Positions 1 to 10,900 of a stretch of 64,000 nucleotides of DNA are shown piece after piece (the first letter of the stretch is position 1; every line of letters starts with the position of its first letter). The notes below the pieces were generated by a model that did no database searches, was not told where the DNA came from, and saw only the letters and a program-made list of their open reading frames with translations. Made by a program: the position numbers and the translations under genes. The stretch lies in NCBI GenBank assembly GCA_903813345.2, contig CAIIXF020000001.1:19983915-20047914 (forward strand), read 5' to 3'. This DNA is from Owenia fusiformis (lineage: Eukaryota; Annelida; Polychaeta; Sabellida; Oweniidae).

Positions 1-550
1 AATCCACCAGCGCCCCACGAGATGCATCATTATTTTGAATATGTTCAACATTTTTTGAATATCTGTCTAATCTATTATCCATAGTAACATTAAAATCTCC
101 CCCTAGAATCAGATTTTCGTGTGAAAATTCTGTTGTTATAATTGCTGATACATGGTCGAAAAACTCTTTCCTAACATTTTCATCATTTGGAGCATATATA
201 TTGCATAACGTGTAGTTTTTACCCTCACTTTGTATTTGAATGATGATGTATCTTCCTTCAGTGTCACTCAACTGTTTTATGATGGATATACGGTTATTTC
301 CCAATAAAATAGCTACTCCCCGTTCATTTCGAAGTCTGCCATGAGAAAATATACACTTCCCTAACCCCCATTCATTTTCCCATCTCTTACTATCATCTAC
401 ACTTGAATGCGTTTCTTGAAGGAATACAACATCATTCTTAAAACGTTTTACGTATAAAAATATAGATATTCTCTTCGAGTGACTCCTAATGCCTCTTACA
501 TTAAGAGTGCATAATCTTAAATTTGTGTGTGGACCTTTAGTAGCAGCACA
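1..550 (-). CDS. LINE ORF2, N-terminal AP-like endonuclease (partial)
   Basis: The minus-strand frame stays open from just after a TAG at 551-553 to the window edge and encodes the start of an exonuclease-endonuclease-phosphatase (EEP) domain that nicks target DNA for target-primed reverse transcription. Visible signatures, in order, are LNVRGIRS near the N terminus, VVFLQETHSS (the catalytic Glu block), RGVAILLGNN, CNIYAPND, and LILGGDFNVTMDNRLDR. All are in the usual order for LINE endonucleases. No ATG lies between the upstream stop and the first conserved block, so either initiation is unusual, ORF2 is reached by re-initiation, or this copy has lost its start codon. The rest of ORF2 (reverse transcriptase, C-terminal zinc region) is beyond the window. 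Confidence 0.88.
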
Positions 551-1255
551 CTATAAGCTTTGAGTAAAATAAAATACAATTATCCAATAGTCCTTGCACA
601 TATAATTCGAGGCATATAAAATATTCAATTTCTAACAAATAATTTGTCCAAACCAACATCACATTCATCCACCTTTCATTCCATTCATACTTTACATTCA
701 TAACTTCATTTCCCATATATAAAACACTTGATAATAAATAAAAGAAGCAAAAGTTTACACTTTTCAGGCGCTTGCTAAAGTAACATAATTTACAGTACGA
801 ATAATCCAGCTTGGCCAAAAGCCAAGCTTCAAGCGCTAACCAAACATATATACAACTTGATTTTTGCATTTCCAAAGCACTCCATTCGCTTACTTTTGAC
901 CGCTTAAAAAATCTACACGCATTATACATACCATTTAGTGGTTTATAGAGCACATTATACGAGCATTACAGCGGTCGATTTCAGCATAACTGATCTACTG
1001 TGTATAGATTTTGCCATCGCGCGGACGTCAGTGCGCTATCAAAACAATAACAACATTTTGTTTGTGAAATCTGTAGTGCTCGTATTTTGTTCCTATAATG
1101 ATCAAAGAATACATAAATGATACACATGATTACAGAATTTTTGTAAAAAACTCGGCATATCGCACTTTGCTCGTGGGATAGATGCACCAACTAATGCTCG
1201 CACTATCCTGGTTCAATCTATCACTGTATATTGTATATATTGCTATGTGCTTGTG
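551..1255 (-). other. LINE inter-ORF spacer (~700 bases)
   Basis: AT-rich sequence lies between the ORF1 stop and the ORF2 endonuclease. A 138-codon open stretch at 537-953 has a composition dominated by Cys, Tyr and Leu and no recognisable domain; I do not regard it as a gene. The spacer is long for L1-like elements, whose ORFs are usually close together, so an insertion here is possible, but I could not find its ends. Confidence 0.4.
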
Positions 1256-2803
1256 TTATGCCTTGTCAATCTTCCTGATATGGTTTCTCGTTTCCATGAG
1301 AGCGTTGCCACCAAGATTTTGACCTCTCCAGGCACTTGTGTCACTAGCAGTTTTATCATTTAAACTACATCCTGTGCCCATAATCATATCATGTGGGTTA
1401 CACTCTCCTATGGTTTTGGACCCAGTTCTCATCAAAAGAGCTCTGATTTGCTTGTGCACACTGAATTTAATAGCCGTAGCTTTTATCACATGGCTGTCAC
1501 TTACTTTTCTCCATGATTGGCCATCACTTCCTCTGATTTCAGATATAAGCCTTCTTATTTGTCTGGGGTCAGATGTTTGTAGCACCTTGTCTGCAGTACG
1601 CTGATCCTTCATTACGATAGCTCTATTATAGGCTAGGTATTGCGTCACACTACGGAACATCGTGCCTTCGCATTCAAAGGGTGTGCAGCTATCTGGGCCA
1701 AGGGGGGATGTGGACGAATTGTACAAAAATACCGTGTCCAAATCTCGCATTGATGAGTTGTCATTCAAAAGTTCCATTGGTAATTTTTGTATGTCTCCAA
1801 TCTTATATCGCTCATCTTTCACTATAAGGGTGTCTGCGATCATGGCACATTTCCATTTTAGTTCCTTGGCCTTTTTGAAATATGGCATCAACAGGCGTCT
1901 GTTATCCTCAACTTCCTTTGGAAAGCTCTCAGTAACGTATATATTTGATCCTTTAAGACTAAAACGTTTTCCCCACACTGTCTCTCTATCCTGGTACCAG
2001 TTGAATTTCACGGTCATTGTTCTAGTGAATCTGTACTTTTCTTTAGGACCAAGTGGGATTCGATGTACACGCTCGAAGCGAATATTTTGCACCTCATCCT
2101 TCGACATCTTAAGTCTATTGACAAAGAAGTGCTTCATTACGTCTCCTGGATTCTCGCCATCCTCCTCAGGAATGTTCTGAAAGTGGAGTGCACTTCTACG
2201 AGAGTACACATTCATATCCAGAAGTTTAGTGTTCAGTTCATCATACATTTTGTTATATTGATATGACATATTCTTTATAGCAGTAGACATGGAAGATGAT
2301 TGAATTTGAATATCCTTAAGACATTCTTCGTGTTCCTCTACTTTGATCTTATTCTCTTCACTGACTTCCTGGGCATAGGTGATACCACTCTTCAGTTCAC
2401 TTATTTCCTCCTTAAATGCATTTTTCATGTCATTTGTGTTTTTTCGAATATCATCTCTCAATACATTCATTTCATCATGAAATTCCGAGTTTTGTTTCGT
2501 GATTTCTCTACTCAAGCATTCCATACGATCAATAAGGATCCGTCCTTCTTCACTAATATTGACATTATCTGTTACTACAGGATTTCCTTTGGGCGTGGTA
2601 CATGCTGCCTCCTCACTATCAGTCTCTTCAGTATCACAAACCTTTCCCTCATCATTTGACATTTCTGAACTTGATCTAGTGTGCCTAGTGGTATTACGTG
2701 CACGAGCCTTTTTGGCTTTACCCGGCATGACTGATTTATTATGGGCAGATCTCTTACACAAAGGACTGGTGTACGTGCATTTCGTATAAATCAATTTTTT
2801 CAC
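1256..2803 (-). CDS. LINE ORF1 protein: coiled coil + RRM/CTD + NADAR domain
   Basis: This intact 515-codon frame encodes the RNA-binding ORF1 protein of the LINE. Residues about 26-80 are basic, then acidic and low-complexity. Residues 88-195 are heptad-like and probably a trimerising coiled coil. Residues 196-345 resemble the L1 ORF1p RRM plus C-terminal domain (MNVYSRRSALHFQNIPE, then FERVHRIP and VTESFPKEVEDNR). Residues 356-512 match the NADAR/YbiA (DUF1768) fold: FLYNSSTSPLG, PFECEG, FRSVTQYLAYNRA, WRKV, IKFSVH, the ECNPHDMIMGTG block and WRGQNLGGNALMETR. NADAR proteins are known to act on ADP-ribosylated or riboflavin-type N-glycosides. At the usual E-x-Y...K signature this copy has Thr387 and Arg394, so its catalytic activity is doubtful. 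Translation may start at Met1 or at Met26 (MPGKAKK, ATG at 2726-2728), which begins the basic tract typical of ORF1 N termini. The domain calls rest on motif reading only. Confidence 0.85.
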   Translation of the reverse strand: MKKLIYTKCTYTSPLCKRSAHNKSVMPGKAKKARARNTTRHTRSSSEMSNDEGKVCDTEETDSEEAACTTPKGNPVVTDNVNISEEGRILIDRMECLSREITKQNSEFHDEMNVLRDDIRKNTNDMKNAFKEEISELKSGITYAQEVSEENKIKVEEHEECLKDIQIQSSSMSTAIKNMSYQYNKMYDELNTKLLDMNVYSRRSALHFQNIPEEDGENPGDVMKHFFVNRLKMSKDEVQNIRFERVHRIPLGPKEKYRFTRTMTVKFNWYQDRETVWGKRFSLKGSNIYVTESFPKEVEDNRRLLMPYFKKAKELKWKCAMIADTLIVKDERYKIGDIQKLPMELLNDNSSMRDLDTVFLYNSSTSPLGPDSCTPFECEGTMFRSVTQYLAYNRAIVMKDQRTADKVLQTSDPRQIRRLISEIRGSDGQSWRKVSDSHVIKATAIKFSVHKQIRALLMRTGSKTIGECNPHDMIMGTGCSLNDKTASDTSAWRGQNLGGNALMETRNHIRKIDKA

Positions 2804-3029
2804 TCACCACGATAGTATACTATCCTTCATATATCCTACGACTGTTCAGGACATATCCAACATTAGATAATAGCAAATAGTAACACGTTTGTAATCGTCT
2901 ATTTACCTCTACGCCTGAAAATAAGAAAACTTTTACCGGAGAATCTTTTTAGACCTCCATTTTGTTTCACCCTCACTTTCACTTTCATTTTAGTGATAGG
3001 ATATTACGAAGTTAAATTTTTTCTCTTTC

Positions 3030-3540
3030 TCATGATATAATCTTGTCTGCAAATGTGTCTGTGTTGTCCTGTCTATAAAACATTTACTGATTGAATCCTA
3101 GCTGTCATAACAGACCCATGGGATATAAAACAGTCAAGACTTGTTCATAATCCAAATCAAAAACATCCAGTTAATTTAAAATAAGGAAAAACCAATTATC
3201 TCCCAGATTCTCACCTTTCTCTTAGTCCAAATCAAAAACATCCAGGTAATTTCTAATAATGATAGAACAATTATAATCTTGTCTGCAAATGTGTCTGTGT
3301 TGTCTCTGTGATTATAAAACATTTACTGATTGAATCCTAGCTATCATAACAGACACATGGGATATAAAACAGTTAAGACTTGTTATTCATAATCCAAATC
3401 AAAAACATCCAGTTAATTTAAAATAAGGATAAAGCAATTATCTTCTTGATTCACACCTTTCTCTTAATCCAAACATAAAACATTCAGTTCTTTTCTAATA
3501 GGATAAACCAATTAACTCCCGTATTCACACCTTTCCTGTT
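3030..3540. repeat. Tandem repeat, ~235-bp unit, about two copies
   Basis: A block beginning CTTGTCTGCAAATGTGTCTG recurs at about 3042 and 3277. Each copy continues through ACATTTACTGATTGAATCC, 'GGGATATAAAACAGT' and 'CATCCAGTTAATTTAAAATAAGGA'-like segments. Between and after them a shorter motif (CACCTTTCTCTTA then AATCCAAA) is repeated. The copies differ by only a few substitutions and small indels. No coding potential is seen. Confidence 0.75.
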
Positions 3541-3679
3541 GTTTTCCACAATTAGGGATGTCATTGAGACTTAAATAATTTAATTAGGACAATATTGGTT
3601 CTTTGATTACATTGCATATGTAAAGATAATAAGAACTACAACATTGACTCAATATGTGGCTATTATTGAAATGTCCAGA

Positions 3680-3878
3680 CATTTGATTCCTGATAAAATG
3701 TTCAGATTAGACAGGTCGGTTTTTCAAATCTGGTTGTTCACTGTTCAGATTAGGTGTTCAGATTTCAAGGTTTTTTTTAACATGGGAGTCAATGGGAGGA
3801 AAAAATGGGACCGAAAAAAAGTGTTCAAATTGGAAGGTGTTCGGATTAGCCAAGTGTTCAGATATACAGGTTCTACTG
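3680..3878. mobile_element. pogo-like MITE fragment, one recognisable end
   Basis: The right end reads CAGGTTCTACTG followed by TA, the inverted form of the CAGTARAACCTG terminus shared by several elements in this window. Internally, GTTCAGATT-type motifs recur. No convincing left terminus was found, so the element is truncated or heavily diverged. Confidence 0.45.
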
Positions 3879-3899
3879 TATTTGAAAAATATTAAATGT

Positions 3900-4640
3900 A
3901 GGCATAATGTTCAAAATAAAACTGTTATTATAAACCTTGAAGTAAATGTTGATCAATGTGAAAAAACTCAACATTTATATGTTTTTTATGTTGAACTCTA
4001 CCTGTATATGATAGTACATTTAATTATGCTTTGGGTGAAAATATATTTTACTGTATATTCTGAGAACACATCTGCCATCGAAGTTTGTATAACTAGTTTA
4101 CATTTTTTAAAGAAGTTCCAATCATATTTTTAGTTCTTGGCAAGTGTGCACAGTCACAGTATGATGTTTCAATTTTATATATATCCTTATCAATTAGGCC
4201 TATATGTATTGAATAAGATATGTCCAGTGCTGCCATATTTGAATTGGATAAATAAATATTTTTACTTTCGCTCTACACAGATTTTTATTTGTCAATCCAC
4301 ATGATCTATACCCAGGGATCCATAATAATTTCAGAATCTTTTTATTTCATTTAACTGTCACATTATTAGAATAGTACTGGCAAATGGATGGATATGCAAA
4401 GTATGTGTATTATTTACCAATTTATCCAATCGGTTTTGAAAGACAGGAATCATTGATTTATCCATTTAATTAGTTAATGAAAACAGGGAATGAAATTCTG
4501 CACAAAGGGCTAATGTGAAAAATACAGTCCAATCTAGTGGGATCCGAGTTCTTGATCTTAAAACAATTATCGCTGAAGCTAATTGACGAAAGCCGTGAAC
4601 ATCTCTATGACTTTTATCGCACATTCAATAGTTGGCAAAA
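3900..4640. other. No recognised feature
   Basis: AT-rich sequence without a supportable gene or obvious repeat structure. A short reading frame at 3792-4133 is hydrophobic and has no recognisable motif. Confidence 0.5.
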
Positions 4641-6312
4641 ATAAATAAGAAAATTTGGACATTACACGCTAAAAAAGTTGATCATCACTTTCACCAGTCC
4701 ATGCCATTTTAGAAGAAATCACATTTTTGCGTGTTCTTTTTGTTTCTGTCGTTTTTTTCTTATTCACGCGACATTTAATGAACAATGAAATATAAAATTA
4801 ATTTACTTAAACTACTTATTTCATGAAATACAATTCGGATATAAAACAGGGGCATGTAAACACAATAATAATATACAATAATTTTTTAAATCCGATCGTC
4901 AACGATGTGTCCGCAAGGCTTGAAAGGTTAGCAAGATATCATACATCGTGTAAAACGGCTGCATATCCATTCATATTTCTTTATGAAAGTTGCCGGCGAC
5001 GACGTAAAATGAAAGAAATGGAAGTGAACTTAAATTAGAATTGGTCGCACTAAAAATGGCAGAACCTCGTTTTCCCCAGGATAGGTAAAAAAGAATAACG
5101 ATCATTGAAATCCTCTTATTTTGATCTACAAGTGGTGAAATAATTTTAGATAAAACCGGTTGTTAGCGATGTGTCCGTTAGGCATGAAAACAATATCGTT
5201 GTTGGATTTTTTAAATATCCGGATGCGATTTTAATTATGGCGGAGACTCTACCTTCAATATAATGTATATATTAGATAAGATAATGAGAATAACCTTCTG
5301 AAATTTCTTAATATAAGCTTTGCAAATCAGTTTACTTTGTGGGAAACCGATAAAAGACGAGTGCTCTAATATCATGTAAAAATGGGCGCATCTCCCAGGA
5401 AGTTCAGTCACGCGACAATCTGGTATTATGTGACGTTAAATGATGAAATAAAAGGCTAAAAGACACTTGCACTAAAAATTGGCAGAAACCCATCTCCCCC
5501 AGGGTTGGTAAAAAAGAATAACACCATTGAAATCGTCTAGATTTGAGCTAAATAGTGCTGAATTAATTATTTGTGAAGGCCGCCGTTAACGATTTATCCG
5601 TAAGGCTTGAAAACAGTATACATTTTTGCGTTTTCTATGAAAATATCACAATTGCGATTTTGATTATTGAGACCAGACCTTGAATATAATTAAAAAATGA
5701 GAAAGACTGTCTGAAACTACTTGATATACGTTTTTCAAAACTGTTTACCTTGTGGGAAACCGATAAAAGACGAGCGCGATATCATCGTGTAAAGATGGAT
5801 ACATCCGTCCAATAAAGTTCAGTCACGCTACAATCCGGAATATGTGACGTTAAATGATGAAATAAATGGCTCTAAAAAACACTTGGTCGCACTAAAAATT
5901 GGCAGAAACCCATCTCCCCCAGGGTTGGTAAAAAAGAATAACACCATTGAATTCGTCTAGATTTGAGCTAGATAGTGCTGAACTAATTGTTTGTGAAGGC
6001 CGCCGTTAACGATTTATCCGTAAGGCTTGAAAACAGTACACATTTTTGCGTTTTCTATAAAAATATCACAATTGCGATTTTGATTATTGAGACCAGACCT
6101 TGAATGAAATTAAAAAATGAGAAAGACCGTCTGAAACTACTTGATATAAGCTTTTCAAAACCGTTTATTTTGTGGGAAACCGATAAAAGACGAGGGAGAT
6201 ACCGTCGTGTAAAAATGGGTGCATCAACCATGACGTTCATTCATGCGAAAATCGCGCGGGCTAATCACCGTAGATTACTACGCGAAATATGCAGAGAACA
6301 ATGGAAATGACG
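4640..6312. repeat. Satellite-like tandem array, ~420-bp unit, ~3.5-4 copies
   Basis: The segment GCACTAAAAATTGGCAGAA recurs at about 5048, 5470 and 5889, a period near 420. Each unit continues with a CCCCAGG...GGTAAAAAAGAATAAC block, a 'CGTTAACGATTTATCCGTA' block (with GTCAACGATGTGTCCGCA in the most diverged first unit), and 'TGTGGGAAACCGATAAAAGACGAG'-like sequence. The last two units are very similar to each other, and the first is the most diverged. The low copy number suggests a local amplification rather than a centromeric array. Confidence 0.85.
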
Positions 6313-7977
6313 TCTTGGATCTCCTGCTGTTACAGAAACATTTACTGAAACATATTAATCACCACTTTATGTATTATTTTACTATAAACATCTCATCAAA
6401 TGCAATTTCACCATTCCAAAAGTAAACGACATATTTTGAGGGGTGCACATTTTTACCTCATTGTAAAATCTATATAAAATATATATTACTCACACAAAAG
6501 TAAAGCTGTAATAAACAGCAGACTGTATATATATATGTAAATATATATACAGACTGTATATATGTAAATAAATGTATGTACCTTTAATCTCATGATGTAC
6601 TTAAGCACATAATATATATTGTATATAATATAATAAAATGGATATTTAATTTGTATAAATTATGTTGTTATGTTAAGCAAAACAGAATCTAAGATTTTTC
6701 AGAATTTAAATTCCAATTCTTATATTCTTCCCAACTAGTTCACCTTACAAACAATAACAAAAATACTCTTTTAAATACAAAATACTGTATTGAACTATAT
6801 ATAATATTATGCGACATGTTAGAAAAAGCTGCCATTGTTTACTCTAAATGTCAATACTGTTACTTCAATATTAACAAGTACATTTTGTGCACTTCAATAA
6901 CAATATTAACAAGTACATTTTGTGCATTTCAATGAGAGGTATCAGACTTAACTAAGCCATGCTGTATTGCATGTTTATGATTTTTGAGCCCATGATGAAC
7001 AGTTGTCTGTATGTAATCTTCCCACCCCAAAAATACCAACTTGGGTGAGCTGTAAAACCAAACCTTTCAGCCCTCTTTCTAAAATCTGAACCTCACAGGC
7101 TATACTGACACATACAGGCCAAACTGACCACATACATCTAATGGTAATATATTTATTACATGTTTTCATGTTTATAGCCCTATATTTCTATAAATTACGA
7201 TATCCCATATTGTTACAATTCCTTCCTTCTGTACAAAAAGTGTTAATAATTAATAAATAATAATAATAGTTAATAATTATAAAATACATAATTAATTGTC
7301 AGGTGATCAATGATCCAGCGTGCAATAGAGCTTTTCTAGCCATGAATTATCTCAACATAAAGAAATGCCATGATTACAATCTGATTTATTTAATGGCTCT
7401 GCAATGTTCAACTTGTAACTTTCCAAGATTTTAATTATAGGAAAACTAAAAGAACAGCCTCTCAAGCTAAGCTCATTTTCATCACAGATTTCTGTAAGAC
7501 CATATATTCATTAATATTACATTATATCTATAAAATTATATAAAGATGCACATCCATGAAAACATCCCAAAATTGCAAGTATATTGTTTCAAAATTCTAA
7601 TTCAAGTACCACTGACTTTCTACTCCAGTAAGTTTGAAAGGTACAGTGTTTGAAAGATACATGGTAACACGAAACCAAATATTGATACATGAAAGTTTCA
7701 CAATCATGTAATCTGTCAAAATGTAACCAACACACTTGATGGTTATCGTATAAAACACTTATAGATTTTAAACAAACTTATTTTTTATCTTAAAGCACCT
7801 AATTATTTTCTGAGAATGTTGATACAGTAACAAATCCAACAGTAATCAGATTGTAAACTTTTAAATCTCGAAGGATTTCTTTCTGAAACTTCTAAGTAGA
7901 ATAAATAAATTATGCCGTAAGCCAAACAATGTGTCCATTCCATGACTCACGTAATTGTATAGCACCACTCTGAGGGT
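6313..7977. other. AT-rich intergenic / probable TPK1 3' flank
   Basis: No gene is seen. It holds a TATATATGTAAATATA-type microsatellite near 6520-6570 and a small duplication of 'TATTAACAAGTACATTTTGTGCA'-like sequence near 6870-6935. Several TTTATT hexamers (AATAAA on the minus strand, for example near 7386) could serve as poly(A) signals for TPK1, but none can be singled out. Confidence 0.5.
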
Positions 7978-10900
7978 TTACTTAACTTTGTGACCCATAG
8001 TAAAGACAAGAGGAGCATCTGTTGCTATGGTAACGACTTCAGCATCAGTCCATGTGTTACTTGAGCTGATTAAGCCACCAAACTCCATTGCATCGCCATC
8101 TATAAATAAATCATTAGCTTATTTTGAGGATAGGTCCGTTATTTTCATTTCATTTCATAGGCATGAAATCAATTCAAGTTCATCTTACATTTGGACTGGT
8201 AATAAAGGAATGAAATAAATTGGAAGCAATATTTCATTCACATTTGAATCATATTCACATCACATTTTAGGAAAAGAATGTTCATGTTAGGTTTTAACAA
8301 AAAAGAGTACATGAACATCACATCTAATATCTGGGTGTGAATGGTAATGACAAAATAACCAATTTTGTAATGTTATTGAAGATAACTAAAAATTGTCTTG
8401 AAAAACAGCAATTTTCAACAATGCAAAACACATTTTACCATCAATTTGAATATTTCATGGTATTTCTTATAATATCTGTTACCTCTGATATCCCATATTT
8501 AACAATGTTGAAACAACCTACTCAGATTCCATTTGAAGCCTGTTGTTGTGACACTAGCACACCTGCCACCTATGGGTAAAAAGCCACACCAATCTCCTCT
8601 ATTCTCTTTCTCCACATGAATTTGATGTTGGCCCTGGAACATCATAATATTTTTATTTAACATGAGACTCAAATAGAGCTCTCTCAATTTTGATCTCAAC
8701 TCTTATATATGTATTACTAGACAACCAGCGATCCTGTAACATGTAATAAATAGAAATGCTCTAAGGGAGTGACATCTTTAAATCAAAGAAGAAACGTTCC
8801 TTATGTTGAGTAACCTATGGTCGCCTTACCTCATCAAACTTATGAGGAATTCATGGATTGCCAACTGCATTAACTCATAAATTTGATTCATTAACACTGT
8901 AACATGCAGTGATCAAATAGACTTGTTACCTGAGTCAGCAAGCATATGATAGAGGTCCTGGTCACTATGTATGTTGGTATGTTGGACAATTGAGCTCCAG
9001 TATATAGTGTATTCACATTAGCCATCACATGGTCAAACCTGTCCCCACCTATGTCACACAATGCATATATGGCACTGACCTGGAACAATACAGCACCATG
9101 GTAAATAAGAATTATTTCATTAGATCTGCAGTGTGTTATAATATCAGGATGGTATTTTGTTTTGTTTTTGTTTTATTTCCATTACTATCCTGGTAAAATT
9201 ATACATTTTTTATACATTTGTATTTCCATTTCTATTGCACAATTTTAACATTGTATGTAGCAGTGTGGGCCATATTTACTTGAGAGTAGCCCCAGGCGGA
9301 TGTAAGTATTTAGAGTCGAGTGTAAAATTGAAGTGCCTTGCCACATTGTCTAACATGAAAAACATGAAAGGCATTGTTAAATATTATTAGAACAAAGTCA
9401 TTTTTAAGTACTTCTATAAACATATTATTTTCTTTTTTTAAGATTTTTATTCACAAGGAAACTGTGAGTATACATATACATTTAGTTAATTTTTCATCAG
9501 TGGCAACACTGTGGCGGGTGTAATTTTTCATTGCCGAGTGTGAAAACACAAGTCGATAGCCAATTGTTGATTGACAGAAAAATCCTAAGACCCACACTGT
9601 TGTAGCAAATCTATCTTTCCTACACACAAACTTCAAAAGGATAGCCTTTTACATTACACCTTATCAACAACCACTAAATGGTAATTGGTGTAAGAAATGG
9701 TTTACTGACAAGGTTTGCAATTCTACCTGAAGATTTCTCTTGTTTATCCTGTCAACTAATAATCTTAGACATTTAGTGAAGTCTGTCTCACTTTGGTCTA
9801 GAGTTGGGATTATCTCACAGCCCTGAAATGTGACATACAAAATGCAATAATAAAAAAACATACAAAACAATACAAAAACACAAAAAAGGATTAAGGTAAT
9901 CCTAGTATGAATATTTGGACTTGTATGTGCATTACAAAAGTATGCAAGCACCGAGTCTGCTTGAGCTATTACTCTAAGAATCATTCAAATATTGACAGTG
10001 TGATTCCTTTTGACCTAATCCTTTATCTTAAAAAACCCTATTTGATATAATTTACTATTAAACAAAACTTGTGATTTTGCCTACCTTGGATTTATAATAC
10101 TGCAACACATCAGCTACTGCTGAATCAAAATCCCCAGAGATTATATCAGGTACAAGTTGGGGGAAATCCTGAACAGTATGCTTGTACAATTCATTTGTGC
10201 CTCCATCAACACAAGCAGTCAACACAGCTGTAACACAAGAAAACTTATGTCCACTTGTCCTTGTACAATACATGTATTTTTGTTAGCATTTTCAAACAAG
10301 ATTTTAGGATGGAAAATCCAAAATTGCTGCCTGAACATTTATCCAGAATGCCAAAAAACTAATCAGATCTAAACCTTTCTAGGAACATCCCTGAAAATTT
10401 CAGATGAATCCCTGGAACAGTTTGCCTGAAAACCACCCACCTGGCAAACTGATTACAATATAGCACCCAACATGTCAAAAAACAAAACATGTAATCTCAC
10501 ATCCTTTTCTATTTTGGCTAGAATTCTATGGAAGAGGGTCACATTTTTTACTGTTGTTGTTTGTTGTTTAATAATTTATTTAAGTCTCACGCTAAAATAC
10601 ATATACAATAAATAATACTAAAAAATACATAGCCCAGCCGGCATTCGGCTTATGAGAGACTGAAACATTCATTTTAAAACATGAAATAATAAATAATTTA
10701 AAGTGTAAAATCAATGTCAATCAATGAAATAGTTTTTTCTGTTTAAAAACATGCTATTAACAGTTTTTGCCAATGTTCTTGTGATGTTTTCATTTGTAAT
10801 AAGAGTGCAATATTTAGCCAAACTAGAGAGCGAGTCAAAATTGATAATGTGAAGTCTTGCTTTTTCAAATAAGTCAGTCCTTAGAGTTTCATGGATTGAA

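Larger units (their letters stand above)
1..2950 (-). mobile_element. L1/Tx1-like LINE, 5' part, running off the window
   Basis: A non-LTR retrotransposon lies on the minus strand and leaves the window at position 1. Reading 5' to 3' on that strand, it has a leader of uncertain length above 2803, an intact ORF1 (2803-1256), a spacer of about 700 bases, and the amino-terminal endonuclease of ORF2 (550 to 1). The order coiled-coil ORF1 then AP-like endonuclease is that of the L1/Tx1 group. The leader boundary near 2950 is a guess: a different tandem repeat begins near 3030. The reverse transcriptase lies outside the window, so the clade cannot be fixed. Confidence 0.8.

Noticed and set aside
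537-953. 138-codon minus-strand frame between LINE ORF1 and ORF2
   Set aside because: Cys/Tyr/Leu-rich with no domain and a frame different from both ORFs; probably chance in AT-rich spacer.
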